From positions 1,426,001-1,490,000 of the forward strand of contig JAGFXX010000001.1 of assembly GCA_017599285.1 (NCBI GenBank): 64,000 nt of DNA, read 5' to 3'. The position numbers were made by a program, and so were the translations under genes. Source of the stretch: Cereibacter azotoformans. Its GTDB lineage: Bacteria > Pseudomonadota > Alphaproteobacteria > Rhodobacterales > Rhodobacteraceae. Below are positions 17,524 through 32,892 of this stretch, one piece after another (positions within the stretch are counted from its first letter, which is position 1; the number at the start of each line of letters is the position of its first letter). The notes under the pieces are model-generated. The model had not been told where the DNA came from and ran no database searches. It worked only from the letters and a program-made list of their open reading frames with translations.

Positions 17524-17541
17524 TGTCACCTAAACATGACG
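17524..17541. promoter_or_regulatory. Second PpsR-like site upstream of bchG
   Basis: TGTCACCTAAACATGACG matches TGT-N12-ACA except for the last base. It overlaps the bchG ribosome-binding region and is 8 bases from the exact site at 17498. The inverted repeat TGACAC...GTGTCA at 17511-17528 spans both half-sites. Confidence 0.5.
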
Positions 17542-17593
17542 ACGGGGAGTCGGGCAAGGAAATAGCCCGTGGGTCCCAGTGACAGATTGCACA

Positions 17594-18214
17594 TCAGCGC
17601 CCCTTGGGCAGGAGCTCGAACCGGCAGGCGGGTGCGCCCGTGGCGCAGCAGGCGACCTCGCGCACGGCCACATGTGGCCAGACGAGGCGGGAGAAGAGGC
17701 GCTCGAACACCGCCGCGTGCCAGTGGCACAGCGGGATGTCCGAGCGTTCTCCGGCGACCACGGGGTTCCGGGCAATCTCGAATGACAGCGGGCGTCCCGA
17801 GACGACGCGGAACTTGCCGGAGCCGGCGAAGGTCCAGGAATGTTTGGCGATGGCCGTGGCCAGCACCCGCGCCCCCAGAAAGGCGGGCAATGCGCGGATG
17901 AGCCGCTGCGCCAGCGGCGGGATCCGGTTCGCGAGGATGTAGTCCCCCGTCGCGAGCCCCGCCTCCCGCAGGAGGCGCGGGGCCTCCTGCGGATGGGTGT
18001 CGCGCAGCCAGCGGTGCAGCGTCGAGACCTGGGTCTCGGGCAACATGCCCGAGTCCGGCCCCGGCCGCGGCACGCCCGCCGCGGCGAGCGCCCGGTCGGC
18101 CGCCCCCGGTCCGAAGGCGCCCTCCAGCACCGGGATGAGCTGGAGGATCGCGTTCGGGCCGATCCGGGGGACCGCCGCCGAAGCCGCCGTCAGCCGCTGG
18201 TCATGCGCGCTCAT
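17594..18214 (-). CDS. bchJ: BchJ, V4R-domain protein of bacteriochlorophyll synthesis
   Basis: 206 residues, starting 6 bases after the bchE stop. The C-terminal half is a V4R-type domain (FRVVSGRPLSFEIARNP, then CHWHAAVFERLFSRL and ATGAPACRFELLP). BchJ was named as the 4-vinyl (8-vinyl) reductase, but other enzymes carry out that step in this group. An auxiliary, substrate-delivery or protein-level role is now more likely. It is co-transcribed with bchE. Confidence 0.88.
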   Translation of the reverse strand: MSAHDQRLTAASAAVPRIGPNAILQLIPVLEGAFGPGAADRALAAAGVPRPGPDSGMLPETQVSTLHRWLRDTHPQEAPRLLREAGLATGDYILANRIPPLAQRLIRALPAFLGARVLATAIAKHSWTFAGSGKFRVVSGRPLSFEIARNPVVAGERSDIPLCHWHAAVFERLFSRLVWPHVAVREVACCATGAPACRFELLPKGR

Positions 18215-18220
18215 CGGCGC

Positions 18221-20023
18221 TCACTCCGCCGGACGGACGAGACGCTCCTCGGTCTCTTCCATCTGCTGCTTGCCACCGCCGCAGGCCATCGGCATCGCGA
18301 ACTCGTCCTGCGGCATCTGCTGCTGGCCGCCGCCACAGGCCATGGGCACATGGAACTCGTCCACCATCGCCTGCGCGGCGCCGCCGCAGCCGCCCACCGG
18401 GTTCAGCATCGGCACGCCCTCGGCCTTGGCGGCGCTGCGCTCTTCGGCGCGGGCCTTGCCCTGCGCACGAAGCGCCTCGCGCCGTTCGGCGGCCTTGGCG
18501 GCGCGGTCGGCCGAAGCCTCCCAGTCCGCGAGCTGCGCATTGCCGATCTTGCGGGTCTCGTCGAAGTGGAAGTCCACCTTGTCCTTGGACTGCGGGCCCC
18601 AGTAGCCGGCCTTGCCGAGGTCGTAGAAGGTTCGCCCCACCCCGGCCTTGAGGAAGGCCTTGAGGCAGCCGAGCAGGTAGCGACGGCGGAAGCCGGTGCC
18701 GCGCCACGGATAGTGGAACAGCGCCTTGCGCATGTAGAAGCGGCGGTAGTTGTGCATCACGCCGTCGAGCAGCTCGCCGCGGGTCAGCGCCTTGGGCTTC
18801 ATGATCGGCGTCACGAAGTTGTATTTCGAATAGTCGAAGACCTCGACCTGGTCGCGCAGCTCCTGGAAGAGCGGCGTGAAGGGCCAGGGCGTGTACATCG
18901 CCCAGTTCGCAAGGTCGGGCTGCCAGTCCCAGACCATCTGGAAGGTCTCTTCCAGCGTCTCCTTGGTCTCGTTCTCGAGGCCGACGATGAACTGGGCCTC
19001 GGTGAAGATGTCGGCCTCGCGCAGGAGGCGGATGGCCTCCTTGTTCTCGGCGACGGTGGTTTCCTTGTTGAAGACGTCCAGCTTGAGCTGCGCCGCGGCC
19101 TCGGTGCCGAGCGAGATGTGGACAAGGCCGGCCTTGCGGTAGAACTTGAGCAGTTCCTTGTCGCGCTTGATGTCGGTCACGCGGGTGTTGATGCCCCACT
19201 TGACCTTGTCGGGCAGGCCGCGTGCGATCATCTCCTCGCAGAATTCGATGAACTTCTTGCGGTTGATGGTCGGCTCCTCGTCGGCGAGGATGAAGAAGCC
19301 CACATTGTGCTCGTTCACGAGCTTTTCGATCTCGTCCACGACCTTCTTGGGGTCGCGCACGCGGTAGTCGCGCCAGAACTTCCACTGCGAGCAGAACGAG
19401 CAGGTGAAGGGGCAGCCGCGCGCCATGTTCGGGATGGCCACGCGCACGCCCAGCGGCTCGTAGATGTAGTTCTTCCAGTTGATGATGCCCCAGTCGGGAT
19501 CGATCGAATCGACGTCCCGGATGGTCGGCGCCGCGGGAGTCGAGACGATCTCGTCACCGTCGAGGAAGGCGAGGCCCTTCACCTGACGGCGGGTCTCACC
19601 GAAGTTACCCTCCTCGTAGGCCTTCACGAGGTTCACCAGAACCTCCTCGCCCTCGCCGCGGACGATCACGTCGATCCAGGGCGCTTCTTCCAGCACCTGG
19701 CGGAACATGAAGGTGGCGTGGATGCCGCCGAGCACGCGCAGGGCGTTCGGAACCACCTCCATCGCGATCTTCAGCGTCTCTTCGGCAACATAGATCGAGG
19801 GGGTGATCGCGGTCGTGGCGACGATGTCGGGCTGAAGTTCCTTCAGCTGCTCGGCAAGCTTCTCGTGCGAGACGTAGTCCGTCATCGCGTCAATGAAATG
19901 GTAATCGGTGTAGCCGGCCTTCTTCAGCGCGCCGCAAAGATAGGCGACCCACGCCGGCGGCCAGCTGCCGGCGATCTCGGCGCCCCCGGAGTGGTAGTTC
20001 GGGTGAACGAATACGATACGCAT
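18221..20023 (-). CDS. bchE: Oxygen-independent Mg-protoporphyrin IX monomethyl ester cyclase
   Basis: 600 residues from the ATG at 20023 (GGGAG 5 bases upstream). The N-terminal B12-binding-like domain begins [14 protein letters not shown]. The radical-SAM cluster motif CPFTCSFC is near residue 200, followed by the [11 protein letters not shown] region. It forms ring E using water under anoxic conditions, with SAM and cobalamin. The last 60 residues hold a tandem 18-residue Cys-Gly repeat described separately. An FnrL site and a PpsR operator lie just upstream, matching anaerobic induction. Confidence 0.96.
   Translation of the reverse strand: MRIVFVHPNYHSGGAEIAGSWPPAWVAYLCGALKKAGYTDYHFIDAMTDYVSHEKLAEQLKELQPDIVATTAITPSIYVAEETLKIAMEVVPNALRVLGGIHATFMFRQVLEEAPWIDVIVRGEGEEVLVNLVKAYEEGNFGETRRQVKGLAFLDGDEIVSTPAAPTIRDVDSIDPDWGIINWKNYIYEPLGVRVAIPNMARGCPFTCSFCSQWKFWRDYRVRDPKKVVDEIEKLVNEHNVGFFILADEEPTINRKKFIEFCEEMIARGLPDKVKWGINTRVTDIKRDKELLKFYRKAGLVHISLGTEAAAQLKLDVFNKETTVAENKEAIRLLREADIFTEAQFIVGLENETKETLEETFQMVWDWQPDLANWAMYTPWPFTPLFQELRDQVEVFDYSKYNFVTPIMKPKALTRGELLDGVMHNYRRFYMRKALFHYPWRGTGFRRRYLLGCLKAFLKAGVGRTFYDLGKAGYWGPQSKDKVDFHFDETRKIGNAQLADWEASADRAAKAAERREALRAQGKARAEERSAAKAEGVPMLNPVGGCGGAAQAMVDEFHVPMACGGGQQQMPQDEFAMPMACGGGKQQMEETEERLVRPAE
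18254..18361 (-). repeat. Tandem 18-residue Cys-Gly repeat at the C-terminus of BchE
   Basis: Two adjacent 54-base units encode [18 protein letters not shown] and [19 protein letters not shown] related [10 protein letters not shown] segment precedes them. Each unit places one Cys before a glycine run and ends in Gln-Gln-Met. The copies differ at several codons, so the duplication is not recent. Confidence 0.85.
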
Positions 20024-20038
20024 GGTGGACTCCCGCTG

Positions 20039-20056
20039 TGTCCATTTCAGTTGACA
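20039..20056. promoter_or_regulatory. PpsR/CrtJ operator upstream of bchE
   Basis: TGTCCATTTCAGTTGACA is an exact TGT-N12-ACA match, 16 bases before the bchE start codon. It would overlap the transcription start or -10 region if the neighbouring FnrL site acts at the usual -41.5 position. Confidence 0.8.
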
Positions 20057-20075
20057 TAGTTCTGTCGCGGGTAAA

Positions 20076-20089
20076 TTGATGCATGTCAA
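20076..20089. promoter_or_regulatory. FnrL binding site upstream of bchE
   Basis: TTGATGCATGTCAA fits the FNR/FnrL consensus TTGAT-N4-ATCAA in 9 of 10 positions. Its centre is 59 bases upstream of the bchE ATG. FnrL activates bchE anaerobically in R. sphaeroides, as I recall. Confidence 0.8.
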
Positions 20090-20169
20090 AGCGACCATTC
20101 GCCCCGCGCGGATGGGCACACACTTTCGCAAAGGCGGGGGAAATGCCCTGCGGCAGCAGGGCGCAGGGG

Positions 20170-21600
20170 CTACTCGTCCTTGTTGAGCAGGCCGAACTTG
20201 CGCAGCTTGACATAGAGGGACTGGCGCGAGAGCGACAGCATCTCGGCCGCCGCGACCCGGTTGTTCCGCGTCAGTTCCAGGGCCGTCTCGATGCACATTT
20301 TCTCAACGACGTCCGTGGTTTCGGCCACGATGTCCTTGAGGGTCGAGTTGCCCACAAGCTCCATGACGTTGCGGACGGGTTCGTCCACCACGCCGGTCGC
20401 CGGGATCGGACGGCGCAGCGTGTCGGCGCGGCTCGTATCCCGCACCACGAGCACGAGCAGCGGATGCTCACGATCGTCGAGCCAGGTGGCCGACAGCTCT
20501 GCGGCAATCTGCCCCGCGAAGTCGGTCGTGAGTCGGGTGGCATAGAGCCGCAGCTGTCCAGTGCGCCTGACACTGTCGATCAGCACGCGCAGGTCAACCG
20601 TGCCGCGGGCGAGGAAATCGGCCAGCGAGCGGCCGCGGATCGCCGCCAGGCTCGAAGAGTCGGTCAGATTGAGGAACGCCTCGTTCGCGCCGCGGATCGT
20701 GCCCTCGGCGTCGGTGAAGACGATGCCGTCCACCCCCTCGTGATAGAGCCGCGCCAGATTGTTCAGCAACTCGTCACTCACGGGTTGCACCACGTCGGCC
20801 GGGTCGAGCTGGCAGAGCAGAAGCCGCTCGCCCGCCGCCCGGAAGACCCGCGGCACCACCAGAAGCCGCTTCTGCGACCGGCGCGCCACCAGCTCCAGCG
20901 GGGCCGCGCTTTCGGTGGCGGCGAGATTCGCCATCGCCTCCATGAACTCGCCCCGGCGCCGGCCCTCGAACTCCTGCGCGATGGCGGCCCCGAGCAGATC
21001 CTGCCGCACGCCGCCGAGCAGCATCCCCGCCGCCCCGTTCAGATCCACGATCCGCCCGGTGGACATCGAGACCAGCACCATCGGATCGCGCGAGACATCG
21101 AGGATCACGCGGTAGCGCGTCTCCATCTCGCGCTGGGTCTCGTAGTCCCGTTCCATCGCAAGCTGGGCGGCGACGAGCTGCTGCTGCACCTCGGCGATGG
21201 GGCGCAGGTCGCGCCCGAGCATCAGGATCGAGCGATCCTCGGGCAGGCGATGAAGGATGTAGCGGACGGGAAACTCGAAGCTGCGCGGATCGGCGTGGTT
21301 CAGCTCGACCGCGATCGAGCCGCGGCCCGGCTCCAGCCCCTCGCTGCGCAGGCGGAACTTCGTGACGCTCTCGGGCGTGAGCACCTCGTCGAGACGCTGA
21401 CCTTCCCAGGCCGACAGCTGGCCGAAGCTCGGATGGTGCGGATTGACCATCACCGACCGGATCAGCCCCTCCGGCGAGATCATGAGCGAGATGTCGGCCG
21501 CGGTGGCCACCACATCGCGCACCATGTCGGGAGCGAGAGGCGGGAGCCCCCCGCCGGCCAGCGTATCTCTGCCTTCTGACGTCAATGTCTCACCGATCAT
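20170..21600 (-). CDS. ppsR: PpsR, redox-responsive PAS/HTH repressor of photosynthesis genes
   Basis: 476 residues; the ATG at 21600 has GGAAGG 5 bases upstream. The protein has an N-terminal domain, a Q-linker ([20 protein letters not shown]), two PAS domains, and a C-terminal Fis-type helix-turn-helix ([20 protein letters not shown]). Two cysteines, in LLLCQLDP and EKMCIETAL, correspond to the redox pair of the studied protein. It binds TGT-N12-ACA sites and represses bch, crt and puc genes under oxygen or blue light, antagonised by AppA. The N-terminus is about 12 residues longer than the R. sphaeroides protein as I remember it. Confidence 0.95.
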   Translation of the reverse strand: MIGETLTSEGRDTLAGGGLPPLAPDMVRDVVATAADISLMISPEGLIRSVMVNPHHPSFGQLSAWEGQRLDEVLTPESVTKFRLRSEGLEPGRGSIAVELNHADPRSFEFPVRYILHRLPEDRSILMLGRDLRPIAEVQQQLVAAQLAMERDYETQREMETRYRVILDVSRDPMVLVSMSTGRIVDLNGAAGMLLGGVRQDLLGAAIAQEFEGRRRGEFMEAMANLAATESAAPLELVARRSQKRLLVVPRVFRAAGERLLLCQLDPADVVQPVSDELLNNLARLYHEGVDGIVFTDAEGTIRGANEAFLNLTDSSSLAAIRGRSLADFLARGTVDLRVLIDSVRRTGQLRLYATRLTTDFAGQIAAELSATWLDDREHPLLVLVVRDTSRADTLRRPIPATGVVDEPVRNVMELVGNSTLKDIVAETTDVVEKMCIETALELTRNNRVAAAEMLSLSRQSLYVKLRKFGLLNKDE

Positions 21601-21622
21601 ACCGGCCTTCCGGCCGCCCGCC

Positions 21623-22417
21623 TCACGCGCGCCCCGGCTGGGCCCGCAGCCGGCTTCCGCCCAGCCCGAAGGCCTGCAGCGCCGTCTCTATGTCGTTCGT
21701 CACTATATCTGCTTCCGGAACCGCCGCCGCGACCACACCCTCGAGGAACAGCGCCCCGCCGACGGCGACCGGAACCCTGCCACCGGTCATCTCCTTCAGC
21801 GTCTTTACCAACTTGCGACAGACTTCAAGCATCTCCGCATGGGCAATCGAGATCATTATTGCATCGAATGCTCTTTTGACAAACAGTTCCCGGAGTTCGG
21901 CAGGGCCCGAGCCGATGCGGAGGCAGACGGACACTCCCATCCTGCGAAGTTTCGCGACCGCGACCATGCCGCCGAGCGTGTGCTGCTCGCCCGGCGGAAG
22001 CAGCACGAGAACGGTGGGCCCGTCCTGCAGCCCATGCTCGTCCGCCGACCAGGACATGGCGATGTCGCGCAGGATCGCCTGCAGCCGGGCCGTGCCGATC
22101 GTGACCTCGGCAAAGGTGCAGCTGTCCTCGTGCCAGCCCTGCCCCAGCCGGCGGGCCACTTCGGGAATGTAGAGTTCGGCCAGCGCCACGCGGCTCACCC
22201 GCGCCCGGCGCAGATCGGGCTTCAGGGCCTCGAACGGCGCCCGATCCACCGAGCGCACCGCGAGCAGGAGGCGACGCACCAGATCCTCGCGGATCGGGGC
22301 GAGGGTGGCGCCGTCGCGGGCCGACAGTCGTGCCACGATCTCGGCCGCGAAACGCGACACAGCGACCGGGCCATCCCCGGGAGGGCTGCGCCCTTCTCTT
22401 TCCAACCCATCATGCAT
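21623..22417 (-). CDS. ppaA: PpaA/AerR-type cobalamin-binding regulator of photosynthesis genes
   Basis: 264 residues; GGAG lies 8 bases before the ATG at 22417. It has a helical N-terminal half followed by a B12-binding-like domain, with GWHEDSCTFAEVTIG and GEQHTLGGMVAVAKL as the conserved boxes; the His in GEQH is the likely cobalt ligand by analogy with AerR. Relatives modulate PpsR/CrtJ in a B12- and light-dependent way. It sits 22 bases upstream of ppsR and probably shares a transcript, a common pairing in this order. Confidence 0.9.
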   Translation of the reverse strand: MHDGLEREGRSPPGDGPVAVSRFAAEIVARLSARDGATLAPIREDLVRRLLLAVRSVDRAPFEALKPDLRRARVSRVALAELYIPEVARRLGQGWHEDSCTFAEVTIGTARLQAILRDIAMSWSADEHGLQDGPTVLVLLPPGEQHTLGGMVAVAKLRRMGVSVCLRIGSGPAELRELFVKRAFDAIMISIAHAEMLEVCRKLVKTLKEMTGGRVPVAVGGALFLEGVVAAAVPEADIVTNDIETALQAFGLGGSRLRAQPGRA

Positions 22418-22553
22418 CGCCAGCTCCGCCGGGCGGGCCGGCCATCCTGCACGGCGCCGGGCGGGCCTCCGAAACGTGGGGAACGGAGCCCGGACGGGCG
22501 CGGACGCAAGGGCCGGACGCTCGTGATGGGACTGTTCCCCAAGGAGGGGGCCA

Positions 22554-22571
22554 TGTCAAAGCAAATTGACA
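22554..22571. promoter_or_regulatory. Distal PpsR/CrtJ operator in the ppaA-bchF region
   Basis: TGTCAAAGCAAATTGACA is an exact TGT-N12-ACA match, 137 bases upstream of the ppaA start and 220 bases upstream of bchF. Confidence 0.75.
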
Positions 22572-22697
22572 CCTTTGACGGAACCATGTGGCGCAGCTTC
22601 GCCTACAAGATTGATTTGCAGCGATTATTATGGCGGATTGTCGCAGGTGGGCGCGACGATCTGCACCTTTGCCGCACTGTTTCCGCGCCGCAAAAGA

Positions 22698-22715
22698 TGT
22701 AAGTCAGAATTGACA
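22698..22715. promoter_or_regulatory. PpsR/CrtJ operator overlapping the bchF promoter
   Basis: TGTAAGTCAGAATTGACA is an exact TGT-N12-ACA match. Its right half-site doubles as the -35 hexamer TTGACA of the predicted bchF promoter. Confidence 0.85.
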
Positions 22716-22791
22716 CTTTCGGAATCGGAACGATAATCTCCCCCTAAAGGCAGCCCCTTTTGCGGGCCCTCCTCGGAAGGCGAACCTCAAG

Positions 22792-24557
<1,766 letters not shown>

Positions 24558-24627
24558 CGCATCCCCAGAACCCCAATTCTCGGCTATCCCAAGCCCAAGG
24601 GGCGGCTCACGGCCCCGGGAACCGGAC

Positions 24628-26185
24628 ATGAAACTGACGCTCTGGACATATGAAGGCCCGCCCCATGTGGGCGCGATGCGCGTGGCCACCGGCATGACCG
24701 GCCTGCATTACGTGCTGCACGCTCCGCAGGGAGACACCTATGCGGACCTGCTCTTCACCATGATCGAGCGGCGCGGCAAGCGCCCTCCGGTCAGCTACAC
24801 CACCTTCCAGGCCCGCGACCTCGGCTCGGACACCGCCGAGGTGTTCCAGCAGGCCTGCCGCGACGCCTACGAGCGGTTCCAGCCGCAGGCGATCATGGTC
24901 GGCGCCTCCTGCACGGCCGAGCTGATCCAGGACGACACCGGCGGCCTGGCGGATGCGCTGAGCCTGCCGGTGCCGGTCGTGCATCTGGAACTGCCCTCCT
25001 ACCAGCGCAAGGAAAACTTCGGCGCTGACGAGAGCTTCCTGCAGATCTGCCGCAAGCTTGCGAAGCCCACGGAGCGGACGGCACAGGTCTCCTGCAACAT
25101 CCTCGGCCCGACCGCGCTCGGCTTCCGCCACCGCGATGACGTGACGGAAATCACCCAGCTTCTCAATGCTATGGGGATCGCGGTGAATGTGGTGGCCCCG
25201 ATGGGCTCGAGCCCGGCCGACATCGCCCGCCTTGGCGCCGCGCACTTCAACGTCCTCCTCTACCCCGAGACGGCCGAATCCGCCGCCCGCTGGGCCGAGA
25301 AGACGCTGAAGCAGCCCTACACCAAGGTCGTCCCGATCGGCGTCGGCGCCACCCGCGACTTCATCGCCGAAGTGGCGAAGCTGGCGGGCGTCGAGCCGAA
25401 GGCCGACGAGAGCCGCCTGCGCCAGCCCTGGTGGTCGGCCTCGGTCGATTCGACCTACCTCACCGGCAAGCGGGTGTTCCTGTTCGGCGACGCGACCCAT
25501 GTCATCGCCGCCGCCCGCATCGCCCGCGACGAGGTCGGCTTCGAGGTCGTCGGCATGGGCTGCTACAACCGCGAATACGCAAGGCCCCTGCGCGCCGCCG
25601 CGAAGGACTATGGCCTCGAGGCGCTGATCACCGACGACTACCTCGAGGTCGAGGAGGCGATCCAGGCCCTCGCGCCCGAACTCATCCTCGGCACGCAGAT
25701 GGAGCGTCACATCGCCAAGCGGCTCGGCATCCCCTGCGCGGTGATCTCGGCCCCGGTCCATGTGCAGGATTTCCCGGCCCGCTATTCGCCGCAGATGGGG
25801 TTCGAAGGTGCGAACGTCATCTTCGACACCTGGATCCACCCGCTGACCATGGGGCTCGAGGAACATCTCCTCACCATGTTCCGCGAGGATTTCGAGTTCC
25901 ACGACGATGCCGGCCCCTCGCACCACGGCGGAAAGGCGGTGCCGGCATCGGCGCCCCGCGCCGAGGCCACGGCCGACGAGGGGTCAACCCCCGAGGAGGC
26001 CGTTCCCCCCGTCGCCGCCGAGGCGACCTCGGGCGAGATCGTCTGGCTGTCGGACGCCGAGAAGGAACTCAAGAAGATCCCGTTCTTCGTGCGCGGCAAG
26101 GCACGCAGGAACACCGAGAAATTCGCGGCTGAGAAGGGCCTGACCCGGATCAGCATCGAGACCCTGTACGAGGCGAAGGCTCATT

Positions 26186-26196
<11 letters not shown>
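24628..26196 (+). CDS. bchB: Dark-operative protochlorophyllide reductase subunit B
   Basis: 522 residues from the ATG at 24628 ([20 protein letters not shown]). Asp36, in [12 protein letters not shown], is the unusual aspartate ligand of the NB cluster known from R. capsulatus. [10 protein letters not shown] and the C-terminal [16 protein letters not shown] segment, the characteristic BchB tail, are present. The stretch around residues 430-465 before the tail is Ala/Glu/Pro-rich and looks like a flexible linker. Its end overlaps the bchH start by 11 bases. Confidence 0.97.
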
Positions 26197-30726
<4,530 letters not shown>

Positions 30727-30769
30727 GCCGCCCCCTGCCGGAGCCGATCCGGCGTTCAAGGAAGACCCC

Positions 30770-31438
30770 ATGACCGACTATTCGACCACCCGCGACCGTG
30801 TCGAACATTACTTCGACCGCACCGCCACCCATACCTGGGAGCGGCTGACCTCGTCCGCGCCGGTGAGCCGGGTCCGCCAGACGGTCCGCGAGGGCCGCGA
30901 CACGATGCGGGCGAAGATGCTCTGGCGGCTGCCGAAGGATCTGACCGGCCTGCGCGTGCTGGATGCCGGCTGCGGCGCAGGCCAGATGACGGCCGAGCTT
31001 GCGGCCCGCGGGGCGCAGGTGACGGCGGTGGACATCTCGCCGCAGCTGGTCGAGATCGCGCGGAAACGCCTGCCGCCCGAGCATCTCGACCGCGTGACCT
31101 TCGCCAGCGGAGACATGCTGTCCGATGATCTGGGTCCGTTTGACTATGTCGTCGCGATGGACAGCCTGATCTACTACACCGACGAGGACATCGCGAAGGC
31201 GCTGGACAAGCTGGGCGCGAGAACGCGGCATTCGGTCGTCTTTACCGTAGCGCCGCGAACGCCTTTTCTGATGGCGTTTTGGTGGATGGGAAAGCTGTTC
31301 CCGCGTTCCGACCGCTCGCCGGTGATGATTCCGCATCCGTTCAAGCCTCTGAATGAGGCCACGGGGGATCGGCTGGTGAAGATCGGTCGGGTCTCGCGCG
31401 GCTTCTACATCTCCGAGTGTCTGGAGTTCCGGCCGTGA
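30770..31438 (+). CDS. bchM: Mg-protoporphyrin IX O-methyltransferase
   Basis: 222 residues. The SAM-binding motif VLDAGCGAG is at residues 63-71, followed by VTAVDISPQLVEIA. It methylates the C13 propionate of Mg-protoporphyrin IX before ring-E closure. The start is 43 bases after bchL, and its stop overlaps the lhaA GTG start (GTGA). Confidence 0.96.
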   Translation: MTDYSTTRDRVEHYFDRTATHTWERLTSSAPVSRVRQTVREGRDTMRAKMLWRLPKDLTGLRVLDAGCGAGQMTAELAARGAQVTAVDISPQLVEIARKRLPPEHLDRVTFASGDMLSDDLGPFDYVVAMDSLIYYTDEDIAKALDKLGARTRHSVVFTVAPRTPFLMAFWWMGKLFPRSDRSPVMIPHPFKPLNEATGDRLVKIGRVSRGFYISECLEFRP

Positions 31439-32874
31439 TCCTGGGGCGGAAACAGCTGAAGAGACTAACGATCGGCGCGCTTCCCTTCGCGGATGCGGCC
31501 TCGGAAGGGCTGCCGCTGGGGCAACTGCTGCGGCTGTCGCTGTTCCAGGTCTCGGTCGGCATGTGTTCGGTGCTGCTTCTGGGCACGCTGAACCGGGTGA
31601 TGATCGTCGAACTGGCCGTGCCGGCGACGGTGGTGGCGCTGATGATCGCGCTGCCGGTGCTGTCGGCGCCGTTCCGGGCACTTCTGGGCCACCGAAGCGA
31701 CAATTACCGCTCGTCGCTGGGCTGGAAACGCATCCCCTATCTCTGGTTCGGCTCGCTCTGGCAGATGGGCGGGCTTGCGATCATGCCCTTTGCGTTGATC
31801 GTGCTGTCGGGCGACCAGATCCACGGGCCCACCTGGGCGGGCGAGGCGCTGGCGGCGCTGGCCTTCCTGATGGCGGGGCTGGGCATGCACATGACCCAGA
31901 CCGCGGGCCTCGCCCTCGCCTCGGACCGTGCGACCGACGAAACCCGGCCGCGTGTGGTGGCGCTGCTCTATGTGATGTTCCTCGTGGGCATGGGGATCTC
32001 GTCGCTGATCGTGGGCTGGCTGCTGGCCGATTTCTCCGAGATCCGGCTGATCCGCGTGGTGCAGGGCTGCGCCTTCCTGACGATGGTGCTGAACCTGATC
32101 GCGCTGTGGAAGCAGGAGCATGTCCGGCCGATGTCGAAGGAGGAGCGCGCCGCCCCGCGGCCGCGCCTGCGCGACGCCTGGGCCGAACTGAACGTGGACG
32201 GCACCGCCTTCCGCCTGCTGGCGGCGGTGGCCTGCGGCACGCTTGCCTTCAACATGCAGGACGTGCTGCTCGAGCCCTATGGCGGCGAGATCCTCAATCT
32301 GCCGGTGGCGGCGACCACCCTTCTGACCGCCATGTGGTCGCTGGGCGCGCTCATCGGCTTCGGACTGGCTGCGCGCTGGCTTGCGCGCGGTCTCGACCCG
32401 GCCCGCATGGCGGGGCGGGGTATCCTGATCGGGCTGGCGGCCTTCCTGCTCGTGCTCTTCGCCTGGCCGGCGGAGTCGCGGGCGATGTTCTTCGCCGGCG
32501 CGGCATTGATCGGGATGGGCGGCGGACTGTTCTCCGTCGCCACCCTCACGATGGCCATGGCGATGCCCGTCTCTGGCCTGGCCGGCCGCGGGCTCGCGCT
32601 CGGCGCGTGGGGGGCTGCGCAGGCCACGGCGGCGGGCACCGCCATCTTCATGGGTGGCGCCCTGCGCGACCTGATCGGCCACTGGGCCGAGGCGGGGCAT
32701 CTCGGTGCCGCGCTGCAGGACGCGGCCATCGGCTACAGCTCCGTGTATCTCCTCGAGATCGGGCTGCTGTTCGCCACACTGATCGTGCTGGGGCCTCTGG
32801 TCCGGACCACGATCCTCTCATCCGAACGACCGGCCGGCGGGACCCGCGTGGGACTCGCCGACTTCCCCACCTGA
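31435..32874 (+). CDS. lhaA: LhaA, light-harvesting 1 / reaction-centre assembly MFS protein
   Basis: 479 residues from the GTG at 31435, which overlaps the bchM stop and has GGAG 8 bases upstream; homologues begin MILGRKQLKRL. About 12 membrane helices. Shared family blocks are LLLGTLNRVMIVELAVPATVV, LEPYGGEILNLPVAATT and GAWGAAQATAAG. LhaA supports LH1 assembly, perhaps by delivering bacteriochlorophyll. It directly precedes puhA (18 bases), and the superoperon arrangement means puhA is partly read from bch promoters. Confidence 0.94.
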   Translation: MILGRKQLKRLTIGALPFADAASEGLPLGQLLRLSLFQVSVGMCSVLLLGTLNRVMIVELAVPATVVALMIALPVLSAPFRALLGHRSDNYRSSLGWKRIPYLWFGSLWQMGGLAIMPFALIVLSGDQIHGPTWAGEALAALAFLMAGLGMHMTQTAGLALASDRATDETRPRVVALLYVMFLVGMGISSLIVGWLLADFSEIRLIRVVQGCAFLTMVLNLIALWKQEHVRPMSKEERAAPRPRLRDAWAELNVDGTAFRLLAAVACGTLAFNMQDVLLEPYGGEILNLPVAATTLLTAMWSLGALIGFGLAARWLARGLDPARMAGRGILIGLAAFLLVLFAWPAESRAMFFAGAALIGMGGGLFSVATLTMAMAMPVSGLAGRGLALGAWGAAQATAAGTAIFMGGALRDLIGHWAEAGHLGAALQDAAIGYSSVYLLEIGLLFATLIVLGPLVRTTILSSERPAGGTRVGLADFPT

Positions 32875-32892
32875 CACCGGAGGACCCCTTAA

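Larger units (their letters stand above)
22418..22791. promoter_or_regulatory. Divergent control region between ppaA and bchF
   Basis: This 374-base stretch has no credible gene. It carries two exact PpsR operators (22554-22571 and 22698-22715) and, for bchF, a sigma-70 promoter with TTGACA at 22710-22715 and GATAAT at 22732-22737 (16-base spacer). The downstream operator overlaps the -35 box, an arrangement for direct repression. The upstream operator is 126 bases away and could act by looping or on ppaA. Confidence 0.75.

Noticed and set aside
18242-18420. Short repeated GC tracts near the end of bchE considered as a CRISPR-like or regulatory DNA repeat
   Set aside because: The periodicity is exactly 54 bases in frame and encodes the protein repeat; there are only two units and no spacers.
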